Source: Pectinatus sp. (lineage in GTDB: Bacteria > Bacillota > Negativicutes > Selenomonadales > Selenomonadaceae). From it: a DNA stretch of 39,966 nt. Shown here one piece after another: positions 24,947 to 35,271 of this stretch; positions within the stretch are counted from its first letter, which is position 1; every line of letters begins with the position of its first letter. The notes beneath the pieces were generated by a model. The model was not told where the DNA came from. It worked only from the letters and a program-made list of their open reading frames with translations, and searched no databases. The DNA is taken from assembly GCA_020025135.1 (NCBI GenBank), contig JAHHSQ010000011.1:1-39966 (forward strand), written 5' to 3'. A program made the translations under genes and the position numbers.

Positions 24947-26278
24947 TTATCTATTTTTACTTTTATCTATACAACGGTCATTTCCTGCTCCAAAACGGAA
25001 AAATAATAACTTTTGCAAATGAGGTTTTATCAGCAATAAATCAAATAATTCTTGCGTATAAGTGTTTAAACGTCGTTCTGGTGTTATAGAATTATCTGGC
25101 TTATGGTCTTGCATCGCTTCACACTTAGCACAACCAATGGATATTATAGGAACAGGTGCTTTTTCATAAAGTAAATCGGCATGCGTATGTCCATGTATAA
25201 AGGCCAAAATGCACTCATGATGTTTAGTCAAAACTGCTAATATTTCTTCTTCGTGACGAATTTTATCCGCCCAAACATCTAATTGGGTGAGCGGAGCATC
25301 GTGAGAAAAGATAAGCGCCCGATAACCACTTGGCACAGATTGCAAGGTTTCATCCAACCACTCAATCTGCCCCCTATCAAAGCCATATCTATGCTTTTCA
25401 GCATTGTCGTAAGCGTGCAGAAAAATACATCTTACATCATTAAAATCAGTATAATAATATGGTTTATCGCGTTCTGATGGCGATTTGAGAACCTTATCCT
25501 GATAGAGTTCCACTTGCTCTTGCACCGTCAATACATCTGGATTACCCGCAAAATAGTTAGCATCATGATTGCCTAAAACGACGTGCACAGGAAGGCCATT
25601 TTGGCGCAATTCAGCCAAAATGCCTCTCACATACTCATAAGTTAACTCCCTAGAAACAACTCCATCTGTGATATCTCCCAAATGCACAATGGCCTCTGGT
25701 CGAATTAATGCACATAATTCTTTGATATTGGCAGAAGTATCTGACCAAGTGCCATTTAAAGTAGCATGGGTATCAGTTAAAAGCAATAACAAGATATCGT
25801 TAGCTTCCCTTTGTACACCGATTTTTTGGCAAATTGTCCGAATTTCTTTTTCCCACAGTTGCGGTTTTTTTATTCGTGCTGGCTCTCCCTGCGAATAGAA
25901 ATTCACCATTTCTGACAAGGCTTGATTAGATAGCTCAATAGTGCTGTCATCCACTCTTTTCAAGCAAATACGAAAGTAACAATTCTCCGAAAAAACATAC
26001 TTTTCTTGCCGGTAGGTATCTTTATTTAAATCATTCTGATATGTATACCATGCCTGGTCAATGGGATATACATAATTCAATATATATTCATCTTTTACTT
26101 CTGGCAAATAGGTAGCAATATTGAACAGATATTCATCATCTGCAATTTCGACAACATCGCCTTTATTTGCCCAATAAAATCGCTCTGTAGCGGCTCGATT
26201 AAATTCATTCCGTCCACTCTGCCCAGTAGAAGCACGAATTGTAAAATTATTTCTAATTTCTACATCATATTTTTTCAT
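24947..26278 (-). CDS. Calcineurin-like metallophosphoesterase with N-terminal extra domain
   Basis: A 443-residue protein. From about residue 165 it is a calcineurin-like dimetal phosphoesterase with all blocks present: LLLTDTHA (DxH), VHLGDITDG (GD), VVLGNHDANYF (GNHD), IFSHDAP and FIHGHTHADL. The first 150 residues form a separate domain rich in aromatic and beta-like stretches (FTIRASTGQSG; DEYILNYVYPIDQAWYTY) that I do not recognise. No signal peptide is seen. I start at ATG 26278, eight nt after GGAG; the TTG before it is less likely. It overlaps the upstream gene by 14 nt. A role in cleaving phosphodiester-linked polymer or lipid-linked precursor is inferred from context. Confidence 0.83.
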   Translation of the reverse strand: MKKYDVEIRNNFTIRASTGQSGRNEFNRAATERFYWANKGDVVEIADDEYLFNIATYLPEVKDEYILNYVYPIDQAWYTYQNDLNKDTYRQEKYVFSENCYFRICLKRVDDSTIELSNQALSEMVNFYSQGEPARIKKPQLWEKEIRTICQKIGVQREANDILLLLLTDTHATLNGTWSDTSANIKELCALIRPEAIVHLGDITDGVVSRELTYEYVRGILAELRQNGLPVHVVLGNHDANYFAGNPDVLTVQEQVELYQDKVLKSPSERDKPYYYTDFNDVRCIFLHAYDNAEKHRYGFDRGQIEWLDETLQSVPSGYRALIFSHDAPLTQLDVWADKIRHEEEILAVLTKHHECILAFIHGHTHADLLYEKAPVPIISIGCAKCEAMQDHKPDNSITPERRLNTYTQELFDLLLIKPHLQKLLFFRFGAGNDRCIDKSKNR

Positions 26279-29200
26279 CAATTTGCTCCATCACATAGTC
26301 ATGTATTTTTGCCCCACAACTGCCGTCGGCATTATTAATAAATTGTTTATAGGCCTCTATCTGTGGTTTTTTATTGTGCTTTTCTATTAGTAGATAATCT
26401 ATATATGCACGAGGCGTGCGCATAATAGAATCTTCTCGAACCATATACGGAGAAAATTCTTCGATATCACCAAATGATTCATCTATTTTTAGGGCCAATT
26501 TAGATAATTCATTTTCCGATAACTGACACGGAATACTACAATAAGCAAATTCGCGCGTGTCAATTACCAAGATATCACGGTTTAAAGTCAGCTGCACGGC
26601 AATATGGTTTTCATCTAAACTGGTCGCACCCAAAACTTCCATCTGTTGATACAAGGTGATAGATGCCCTCTGATGTGGCTTATAACTGTCGATATCCACT
26701 TTTTCTAATGTACCAGTAGCCAAATCTAAGCGCAAAATCATATTTCCGTAGCACGGAAATAGCCAAATACCACCATTTGATAAAATAGAAGCACTAAATA
26801 AATATGGTTTATGCGTAAACCAATCGATATCACATTCGTAACCGACTGGATATTCGGCAAATATTTTACAAGTATCTTGATTTTTGTCCCAGCAACGAAT
26901 TTTTTTATTCTGCCAAGGAATTAACCAATACTTATCGCCATCTCTGACAATGTAAGCGCCATCGCAATCTATATCTCCCACCTTATAAACCTGATAGGAA
27001 AAGTCATTTAAATTTATCTCTAAAACTTTATTGCTCCGCAAGGCTGGCAAGAGCAAGTTCCCATCTTCTGTTAAGTAGCCATCACCAAATAATTCTTTGT
27101 CATCCTGTGTCAAATCAGGCCAAAAATCCTTTAAACATTCGCTATGATAACGACATTCTTGCGTCCAAATATCATATTGCACGATGGCATTATAGCGATA
27201 AGGAATGAGATAAAGATAACGACCATATTTAATTGCCTTTTTAAAATTAAACCCTTCGATTGGTTTTCGTAGTGCCGTGTAAATAAATTGTCCAGTGGCT
27301 CCATCATATTGACAAATATGCGGTGCTCCCATGGGAATAAAAATCAACTTGTTATCAACAGCGAGAACTTGACTGTACAGATTGAAATTTAATACCTTCT
27401 CTGTTAATTGTAAAAGAGGCGTTACCCGCCCTGTAAATATATCCATTTCGCAAAATACATTCAGTTCTTCTGCTACAAAATACAGTTTTCCGTCCTGCGC
27501 AAAGAAATTATTGGCATTAAAAGCATTGCTGGCGTATACAAGGCATTTTTCTGCCATTGTTTTTTCCTGTAATAAAATAGTTAAATCGGCCGCGAAAATT
27601 GGTTTGCCTAAAACACCGAACATCTGCAAAATAGAGGTGCCAGAATCACCAATATAGGCATCTGAGCAAACTATGGCCCGGTCAATATCGGCAGAATAAT
27701 CTATTACCCCTAAATTCTGTTCTTGGAAAAATTGCTCTATATCCTCGTAGGCAGTCAAGAGTTCGGTTTTATTTTCCAAGGTTAATATAGTGCTTTTAAA
27801 TAGGGGATGTGGCCTAAATAAAATGGCAATTTCTCCTTTTCTTTCGGCAAAACATTCCAGTATATAGCGTACCTTTTTTAATAATGCCACATTATACGTG
27901 AGCAAGGCATTTAAACTCAAATTATAAAGCACTACTTTTCGATTAGCAAAAATATTTTTCCATTCTGGCGGCATCAAATCTTTTTCGGCTTTCTGCAAAA
28001 TTCTATCAATTTTTGGGGAACCTAATCCAACTAATTTATGGTGGGGAAAACAAGATTCAATATGGTTTTCCCAATCTTTTTGGGGGTCACTTTCATATGG
28101 CAATACCAACATCTTTTCGCGCTGTATAAAAATCTTATCCACATAATGATACAAAATCTGCTTGGTATGAGCCCGCGGCCATGCTCCTCCAATAACAAAA
28201 TACGGCACATAAGCCAATAACGGCGTATATTTCTTTAAATTGTAGGAAAAATATTCTGGGCTTACTTGTGTAACGGTATTGCTCTCGTCATACGGATTAT
28301 GAATGTAAATTACATCTGGACAGTGCTCTGCCAATTTATATTGACGATAATCGACGGTTGGCACTTCTGGGGGAAACAGTTCTCTTTCGCAATGCCATTT
28401 AGTAAAACTACCCTCTCCACCTTTAGTACAATAGGGAATTGGCACCACAAAAACTTCGCAATTATTATCTTTAACTGCTGCCTGCCAAATGCTTTCCATG
28501 CTATCCCACATTGCCGCTTTGTACGGTAAAAATAAAATTTCCTTTTTGGACCGCTTTTTTTTCGGTTCAATCAATAACTGCGTATAAGTATCTGCATAAA
28601 TATCATTAATATAATAAAGCACGGCCCCTGGTTTTAATTTATTTTGTAAACACTCCTTGAGTTCTTTCCAATTTTGTAAGTCAATATTACAGAAAATATA
28701 ATCAAATGTTTGCTCTTTTACTTTTGTTAAAGTAGACTCAATATCAGAAGCATAGTACTTAAACTTACCGTCCAAAGTTTTATATTCCAAAAGATTGTCC
28801 GTAACGATGTGATACTCGCAATTTAAAAAACTATTTTGTAAAAATATAAAATCACAAAAATGACAATTTATGCAGAGAACTTTTTTAAACAGTTCATTCT
28901 CCTTCACAGAAATGGGTCGCATCGCCTTATACAAGGGGAAAAGTTTCGTAAAATTCGCTGGTAACTGCCATTTTTGGCGACAATATTCCTCTTCTGCATT
29001 CACTTCTAATTCTTCCGCAAAATCTTTTGGCCATCTATAAACTATGACATTACAGCACAACATCGCTTGATAATTGTTGATTAAAAGCCGAATAAGATAA
29101 TCATCCCACATACCGGCATAGGATAAGCGAAAATTTTCATCAAATAAGCCAAACTTTTCCAAAATTTCCCTTTTTACAAGCACACAATAGCTATCTAGCA

Positions 29201-30121
29201 AATAGCGTTTTAAAGATATAGGTGCCGTCTCTCGATTATAAACTCCGGCCTGTTGACAAATATCTTTCCATTCACCATCCATATCTATGCTTTGAATTCT
29301 ATCACTCCAATTAGTCAAACAGCTAACTACAGCAATTTGTCTATCAGTATGCAGTGTTTCTAACATTTTGACTAAACTATCTTCCGTCAATAGCACTTTT
29401 GTGCTGATAAACAAAATATCCGTACCAGAAACTGTTTTTAACGCCTTATTGTAAATAGCCGCTACACCTCGACCAGCTGTGCGCACCAAATAACTCCGCG
29501 TAAATTTTCCTTTTAATACCTCAATATTTTTTTCTATTAAACCATCATCTAAAACAATAACTTCATGCTCAATTTTTAGGGAATGGCCCTTCAATAAGCC
29601 ACTAATCCCAATTGTTCACGCCCAGTCGTTACCCCTAGCGCAGTTTTCCTTGAAACTTCTCACCAATTTCTGATGAGTACAGACTATATCTTATCCTACG
29701 GTGTATTCCGTTTAGGCCTGTCCATATCCCCGACCAAACACTTGTCGGGTACTCCAATAATTGGATAGTCGTTGAGCGTTTCTCTATTCAAGACTTCGTT
29801 GCTGATAGTCCATTTCCAAGCACTTAGGTTTTAACCTTATGCCATGTATTCACTTTTTTCTACTTTCGTCACCGCATATCAATATCTTTCAACCAACATT
29901 GTGGTGCAAATACCTTTAGGATGTTCCAGCAATTAAGACAGATAAACTCTCGCGCTTTTACATACTCATTTCTAAATATGTTGACCATATTGTTATTTCA
30001 CAGTTTTATCTCAACAACAAATTTAATCAAAAGCTTGCACATTTTTCTTGATACTTTCTAGACACAGCACACTCCGCTGTAAATCGTCTGCAATACGCAC
30101 AATAATGCTAATTTTCTTCAC
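26265..30121 (-). CDS. Intron-split GT2 / CDP-glycerol phosphotransferase-like / beta-propeller-like protein
   Basis: First gene of the glycan operon, interrupted by a group I intron. Exon 1 is 30121-30026 (GTG start behind GAAGG; 32 codons, MKKISIIVRIADD to VQAFD). Exon 2 is about 29606-26265. The joined protein is about 1145 residues. Part 1 (to about 240) is a GT2 domain; the usual DxD is absent (LFISTKVLL), so activity is doubtful. Part 2 (about 400-700) resembles TagF/CDP-glycerol glycerophosphotransferases: LFRPHPLF and CSDAYIGDSGTSILQMFG. Part 3 (about 700-1080) has repeated blade-like units (LNVFCEMDIFTGRV; HICQYDGATGQF; AIVQYDIWTQEC; MILRLDLATGTL), suggesting a beta-propeller. Without splicing only exon 2 would be recognised, lacking its start. 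Confidence 0.82.
29607..30025 (-). ncRNA. Group I intron A (in the GT2/glycerophosphotransferase gene)
   Basis: Core motifs on the minus strand: P element AATTGCTGGAAC (about 29934-29923), Q region with AAACCTAAGTGC and ATCAGCAACGAAG, R element CTCAACGACTATCC (29776-29763) and S element AAGATATAGTC (29702-29692). The 5' exon ends TTGAT and pairs perfectly with the internal guide GTCAA (29995-29991), placing a U-G pair at the splice site after 30026. The 3' end must be a G in phase 0. The G at 29607 fits the intron-end spacing of intron C best; 29592 or 29589 also keep the frame. It has no homing endonuclease ORF. It is closest to intron B. Confidence 0.88.
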
Positions 30122-30218
30122 TATAGCCCAACCTTCTATTCTAAATTGATATCTAAATTAAATATACTTCGCAGTGTTTATATACTATAGTTATCGATAT
30201 ATTTTCCTTTCTACTAAA

Positions 30219-30234
30219 GCTATAATCATTATCG
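30219..30234. promoter_or_regulatory. Fur/PerR-like palindrome in the glycan-operon leader
   Basis: CTATAATCATTATCG contains the inverted repeat ATAAT-C-ATTAT with extra matching bases, close to the 7-1-7 Fur-family consensus. It lies downstream of the predicted start point, where a repressor could act as a roadblock. The region is AT-rich and holds other palindromes, so chance is a real alternative. Confidence 0.2.
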
Positions 30235-30282
30235 ATATTTTAAATAGATTATAAAAATTATATACTATAACGATATATAACT

Positions 30283-30310
30283 ATGATAACAGATTCATAG
30301 GGAAACGCAA
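30283..30310 (-). promoter_or_regulatory. Probable sigma-A promoter of the 22-kb glycan operon
   Basis: On the minus strand TTGCGT (30310-30305), a 16-nt spacer and TATCAT (30288-30283). The start would be near 30276, about 155 nt before the GTG. Three similar motifs of the type TATCGATAA or TATCGTTATAG follow in the leader. Confidence 0.5.
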
Positions 30311-30370
30311 CGAAACAAACTCGTTACTTAACATCCATAATTAATTCTAAGGAAATTTGTCAGCTTTTTC

Positions 30371-30399
30371 TTGCATAATAAATACCTTTGTGCTATCAT
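30371..30399 (+). promoter_or_regulatory. Sigma-A promoter of the 6S-like RNA
   Basis: TTGCAT (30371-30376), a 17-nt spacer and TATCAT (30394-30399), with transcription expected to begin near 30406. Confidence 0.7.
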
Positions 30400-30405
30400 A
30401 AATTT

Positions 30406-30627
30406 AAGTTAAGTACACCTGTGTTGTGCGTACTTTTTAATTATGTCTAACCTTACTCTCCTTGAAATGGAACCTGATTTTGGCGTATGGCTGCTGCATC
30501 GTTTTGAGCGAATAGCAAAAGTACTGTCTTAGGGTACCAACCTGCACATACGCAGGTCTAGACATGTAAAAAGAAACGGCATCACGGGCTAAAAAAAGAC
30601 ACTATACATAGTATAGTGTCTTTTTTA
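30406..30627 (+). ncRNA. ssrS: 6S RNA candidate (RNA polymerase-binding regulatory RNA)
   Basis: A promoter-to-terminator unit of about 185-220 nt with no ORF, which folds as one long hairpin with a central bubble. Closing stems: CCTGTG (30418-30423) with CACGGG (30583-30588), CTTTTT (30433-30438) with AAAAAG (30568-30573), and ATGTCTA (30443-30449) with TAGACAT (30559-30565). The bubble's 3' side holds a small hairpin, CCTGC/GCAGG (30541-30556), as in 6S RNAs. The apical arm starts with TGGAACCT (30468-30475) and AGGGTACCA (30531-30539). 6S RNA mimics an open promoter and sequesters sigma-70/A holoenzyme in stationary phase. Identification rests on architecture, not on a sequence match. Confidence 0.7.
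30591..30627. terminator. Shared bidirectional terminator (6S-like RNA and polC)
   Basis: A perfect 10-bp stem GACACTATAC/GTATAGTGTC with a 3-nt loop, flanked by A-runs and T-runs on both sides. It ends the plus-strand RNA and, 10 nt past the polC stop, the minus-strand cob-polC unit. Confidence 0.9.
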
Positions 30628-30636
30628 TTTTTCTTT

Positions 30637-33600
30637 TTAAAATAAAACCATTTGGTCACTCTCATCCAGGCCCTCTAAACAGCCATGTAACCGCAAAATT
30701 TCTATAGCTGGCGTTGGCACACTAGCTCGGTGTTTTAAATCTTCAATAGAAGAAAACGGTTTTTTCTGCCGAGCCGCCACAATATTTTGAGCGGCCGTAA
30801 TACCTAACCCAGGTAAAGCCGAAAGCGGTGGCAAAATGGATTCTTTATTCATGATAAATTTATCGGCAGAGGAGCGATATAAATCGACCTTCTCCACGCT
30901 ATAACCGCGCAAATACATCTCTAGCGCCAATTCTAAGATGATTTGCATGTCTTTTTCCTTAACGGAAAGTTTTTTTACTTTACTTTCGGCATTTAATTTT
31001 TCTAACTCTTGTTTGACAACTGCCTTGCCCTGCGAAATTAAATGCGCGTCAAAATCATCGGCGCGAATAGAAAAATACGCCGTATAGAAAGCCAGTGGAT
31101 AATGTACCTTACAAAAAGCGATGCGGTAGGCCATCATGACATAGGCAGTAGCATGGGCACGCGGAAAAAGATATTTTATTTTCTGGCACGATTCGATAAA
31201 CCATTCTGGGATACCATCTTTTCGCAAAGTAGCTACCACATCCTCCTTGATGCCACGACCTTTGCGCACATTTTCCATCGTCTTAAAGGCTAAAAGCGGC
31301 TCTACGCCACGATGTATCAAGTACATCATAATGTCATCACGAGCGGAAATGGCTTCTGACAAAGTGCACTTACCTTCTTTAATCAAGTCTTGTGCGTTAT
31401 TTAACCACACATCCGTACCGTGTGAAAATCCACTGATACGCACCAAATCACTGAATTTAGTCGGATTGGTATCATCAATCATCTGCCTGGTAAAAGCAGT
31501 GCGAAACTCAGGAATGCCAAAAGTTCCCGAATTAGTGCCTAGTTCTTCTGGCGTAAGCCCCAGCGCCTCCGTAGAGGAAAAAATACTCATTGTTGCCTCA
31601 TCATCAAAAGGAATCGTCTTGGGGTCAATATGAGTGAGATTTTCTAACATCTTGATGACTGTTGGGTCATCATGACCGAGAATATCTAATTTAACCAGCC
31701 GGCTGCTGATGGAGTGATAGTCAAAATGCGTGGTAATTGTATTGGTATCCTTATCATCAGCTGGATGTTGCACCGGCGTGAAATGATGTACATCCATATT
31801 ACGCGGAATAACCATAATCCCCCCTGGATGTTGTCCAGTTGTTCGCTTCACGCCAGTACAACCGGCAACCAAGCTATTTACATAGGCATCGCGTTTTTTT
31901 AATCCTTTTTCATTAAAATAGCCGCGCACATAACCATAGGCAGTCTTATCTGCCACTGTCGCAATCGTTCCCGCGCGATAGACATAATCTCTCCCAAACA
32001 ATTCTTCTGTATATTTGTGGGCAACTGGTTGATAATCACCAGAAAAGTTTAAATCTATATCTGGCACCTTATCCCCATCAAAACCCATAAAGACAGCGAA
32101 AGGAATATCATGTCCATCTTTAACCATATTAGTCCCACAATAAGGACATTCCTTATCAGGCAAATCGAAGCCACAGCCATATGAGCCGTCCGTGATAAAT
32201 TCACTATGGCAACAGACTGGGCAACGCCAGTGAGGCGGTAAAGGATTAACTTCTGTGATGTCGGTCATCGTGGCAACAAATGACGAACCAACCGAGCCAC
32301 GTGAGCCTACTAAGTAGCCATCCAAAAGAGATTTTTTGACCAGCTTATGCGCTATCAAATACAAAACGGCAAAACCATGCCCAATAATGGATTTCAATTC
32401 CAACTCTAGGCGCTTTTCTACTATCTCTGGCAACACTTTTCCATACAAACGGTGTGCTTTTTCATAGCTCATATCGTGAATGGATTCATCCGCCCCTGGT
32501 ATCATCGGCGAATATAAATTGGTTGGAATCGGTTTCACCTTCTCTATCTGTTCGGCAATGCGCTGCGGATTTACGACTACTGCCTCATAGGCCAATTCTT
32601 CGCCAAGATAGGAAAATTCTCGCAACATTTCATCAGTAGTCCGCAGATAAAGAGGGGGCTGTAAGTCGGCATCCTTAAATCCTTTGCCAGCCATCAAAAT
32701 GGCACGATAAATAGCATCTTCTGGATTGAGAAAATGCACATCACAAGTGGCTACTAAGGGTTTATGCAGTCTTTTCGCTAGTTCAGCAATTTTTAAGTTA
32801 ATGTCCTGCAAATCCTTTTCTGTTTGAATGTGCGGAAACTGGTCGCTACGCAATAAAAATTCATTGTTTTGAAGGGGTTGAATTTCCAAATAATCGTAAA
32901 AGCCAGCTATTTCTAGCAACTTTTCTTCTGGTTCTCCCTGTACAATAGCTTGAATCAATTCCCCCGCTTCACAGGCTGAGCCGACAATAATTCCTTCGCG
33001 CAACTCAGTGAGAATTTGCTTGGGAATGCGCGGCCTTTTCTGCAAATACTTCAAATGGGACACAGATATCAAGCGATAAATATTGCGCAAACCGATGGCA
33101 TTTTTCGCCAATAAAATAATGTGAAAGGGCCGTTTTTGAGTCAGTTCATCTATTAGATATCCTTCTAAGCCATAGATAACCTTCAATGATAATTTATTAT
33201 TTTCTACGGTGGCAGCAGCTTCTGGAAAGGCCTGCACAACGCCATGGTCGGTAATGGCAATGGCCTCCCAATTCCATTTGGCAGCTGTAAGCACCAAATC
33301 TTTCGCTGAAACGACGGCATCCATATTGCTCATCTTCGTATGGGCGTGTAATTCCACCCTTTTTCGCGGAGCCTTATCCAATCGCTCTTTTTTTTGCGCC
33401 TTCACTATGGTTTGTGGCATAAAGACAAAATCGTTTATATAACTCTGAAATTTAGGAAATTCCTTCCACCGTCTTACATAAAAACAGTGTTTATTTCATT
33501 TCTAAATCGTCATTCACACAGAAACGCTACCTTCCGTGCCGTTCTCTTATGAACTTCTCAGCCTTTCCACTGAGCATAGACTATATCTTATCCTTGCCTT

Positions 33601-35259
33601 TCTTAGAAAGATTTAGGCCTGTCCATATCCCCAATCAATCACTTATCGGGTACTCCCTTAGGATAGTCGTTGAACGTTTCTCTCTGCGAGACTTCGCTGC
33701 TGATTGCCCATTTTCCAGCACTTAGGATTTAACCATATGCCATCTAGTCATTTTTTTCTGCTTTCGCCACCTTTATGAGAAATATATTTCAACTTCTCAC
33801 CTCGGTACAACTAGTTTTAGGGTGTTCCAGCAATTAAGACAGAAGCGATAGCTTTTTTCTACCGCGGTATACTCATTTCTAAATACCCTGACCGACTTCA
33901 GTACAACCTCCCCAAATCCGCTAGGCCGACTGTCGCCAATCAAAACGAACTTGTCCGCTCATCTGTACGTACATGCCATTTTTCAAACCCTGTATTTGCG
34001 CAAATTCCTCTTCCTTTTTGATAAAAATCTTGACACCGATGCCATCTGTATGGTCGGCAATTCCACAAGTAACTAAATGCGTACCGGTTTTAAATTCGCG
34101 GTAAAAAATACCATTTAAAGTACCGCTGATGACTATATTTTTCATTTCACCATCTATGTTGGCAATATCCAATTCCGTACCGCGCAAATTTTTACCAAAA
34201 ATCACGGTACCATGAATATCTAGCTGTGGAATCGGTGGTCGTTTGTGTTCGGCTGGCTTAGTGCTTATTTTCTGTTCTTTATGGTCTGTACCCACCACAA
34301 CTTTTTTATCCACCATATAGTAATCTGGAGCAGCATTAGTAGCTATACCACGCTCATCGATTAAAAATTCAATATGGCACTCTAGACCGCATATTTCTTG
34401 AATAATTTTTTCCAATACAGTATCGATATGTTGGGCCTGTATCAAATCTTCCAGCAAATGCCCTGCAATGGAAATACTGATAGAATTTCCATCTATCGAA
34501 ATTGGCGTATTCTTGAGCACTACGGCTACTGCCGGATTATGTTTATGCAAAGCAGCTACAATATCTGGCCATTTTTCCTGAATGACCTCCGAAAAATTGA
34601 CAATATCCTGATAAAATTGCACACTCTTTAAATGATATTCTTCAACAATGCACGTAGCTGCTTGTTCTAATTCCGCTTCATCTAAGTAGAGATTTGTATT
34701 GAGCAAAATCTCCCATATATTCGCTTGTAAATCTATTTCTACGTGTTTAATGGTCGCCTGTCGCAAAAGCTCCCTGATATTAGTTCATCCCAGTTCGCTA
34801 CGCTGAGACAGTTATAACAACTTCTCGTGGTTTCCCACAAGCACAGACTATATCTTCGCCCTATCCGCTATGCAAATTTAGGCAAAACTACTTCGACCAG
34901 CTATCGCTTCTGGCCTACTTCCACATTGTGGAATAGTCGTTGAACCTTGTCCTCTTCGGGCCTTGGCTGCTGATTGCCGATTGAAAGTGCTTAGGATTTG
35001 ACCTTACACCACTCAACTAATTTTTTCTGCTTTCACGACCTTCACGTTGAACTGTTTTTCAAGTTTACGTTGTGGTTTAGTTGATTTTACGGTATTCCAG
35101 CAATTCAGTTTCTAATATTTATATACAGATTTCTCTACATATTTACTATTATCACCAATGTAATTAGGCGATGTTAATAAAATCCTTTTGCAAAGGCAGA
35201 CCATTCAGGAATTGGCGAAATCTATCGCCAGATTGTGGAACAACTCGATATGTTCCCAT
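30637..35259 (-). CDS. polC: DNA polymerase III PolC, interrupted by two group I introns
   Basis: Replicative polymerase in three exons: 35259-35171, 34773-33939 and 33468-30637. They join in frame into 1251 residues. Exon 1 starts ATG (MGTYRVVPQSGDRF), 12 nt after the cobC stop. Exon 2 holds the rest of the N-terminal domain and the OB fold (LDIHGTVIFGKN to GQVRFD). Exon 3 holds the PHP domain (VELHAHTKMS, AITDHGVVQAF, CDVHFL), a Cys4 zinc site (CPVCC, ECPYCG), the palm acids in VPDIDLNFSGD, LDILGHDDPT and the helix-hairpin-helix region LSALPGLGITAAQN. The DnaQ-like exonuclease usually inserted in the PHP domain is absent: VIYGLEGYLID runs straight on to FHIILLAKN. Typical PolC is about 1430 residues. 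Annotated without introns this would look like a frameshifted or truncated gene. Confidence 0.93.
33469..33938 (-). ncRNA. Group I intron B (second intron of polC)
   Basis: About 470 nt. Core motifs on the minus strand: P AATTGCTGGAAC (about 33845-33834), Q with AAATCCTAAGTGCTGG and ATCAGCAGCGAAG, R TTCAACGACTATCC (33674-33661) and S AAGATATAGTC (33589-33579). The 5' exon ends TTTTGAT at 33939. TTGAT pairs with the guide GTCGG (33896-33892), with U-G at the splice site. Splicing to TGG at 33468 gives VRFD-WKEFPKFQ, continuing the PolC frame; a G at 33466 is an alternative end. Stop codons occur in frame within the intron and it has no ORF. It is very similar to intron A in the P, R and P7 regions. 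Confidence 0.9.
34774..35170 (-). ncRNA. Group I intron C (first intron of polC)
   Basis: About 397 nt, the shortest of the four. Core motifs on the minus strand: P AATTGCTGGAATACCG (about 35105-35090), Q with AAATCCTAAGTGC and ATCAGCAGCCAAG, R TTCAACGACTATTCC (34944-34930) and S AAGATATAGTC (34856-34846). The exon end ATTAACAT (35178-35171) pairs with the guide GTGATAAT (35155-35148) in seven of eight positions, with U-G at the splice site. Ending at the G at 34774 joins AAC-AT to G-GAG and gives FINMELLRQATIK in the PolC frame. It has no ORF. It groups with intron D. Confidence 0.9.
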
Positions 35260-35271
35260 CCCATCACCGTC

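Noticed and set aside
30637..35259. polC as a frameshifted or decayed pseudogene in two or three pieces
   Set aside because: The interruptions are full group I introns with matching guide pairing, and all three exons join in phase without loss of conserved residues.
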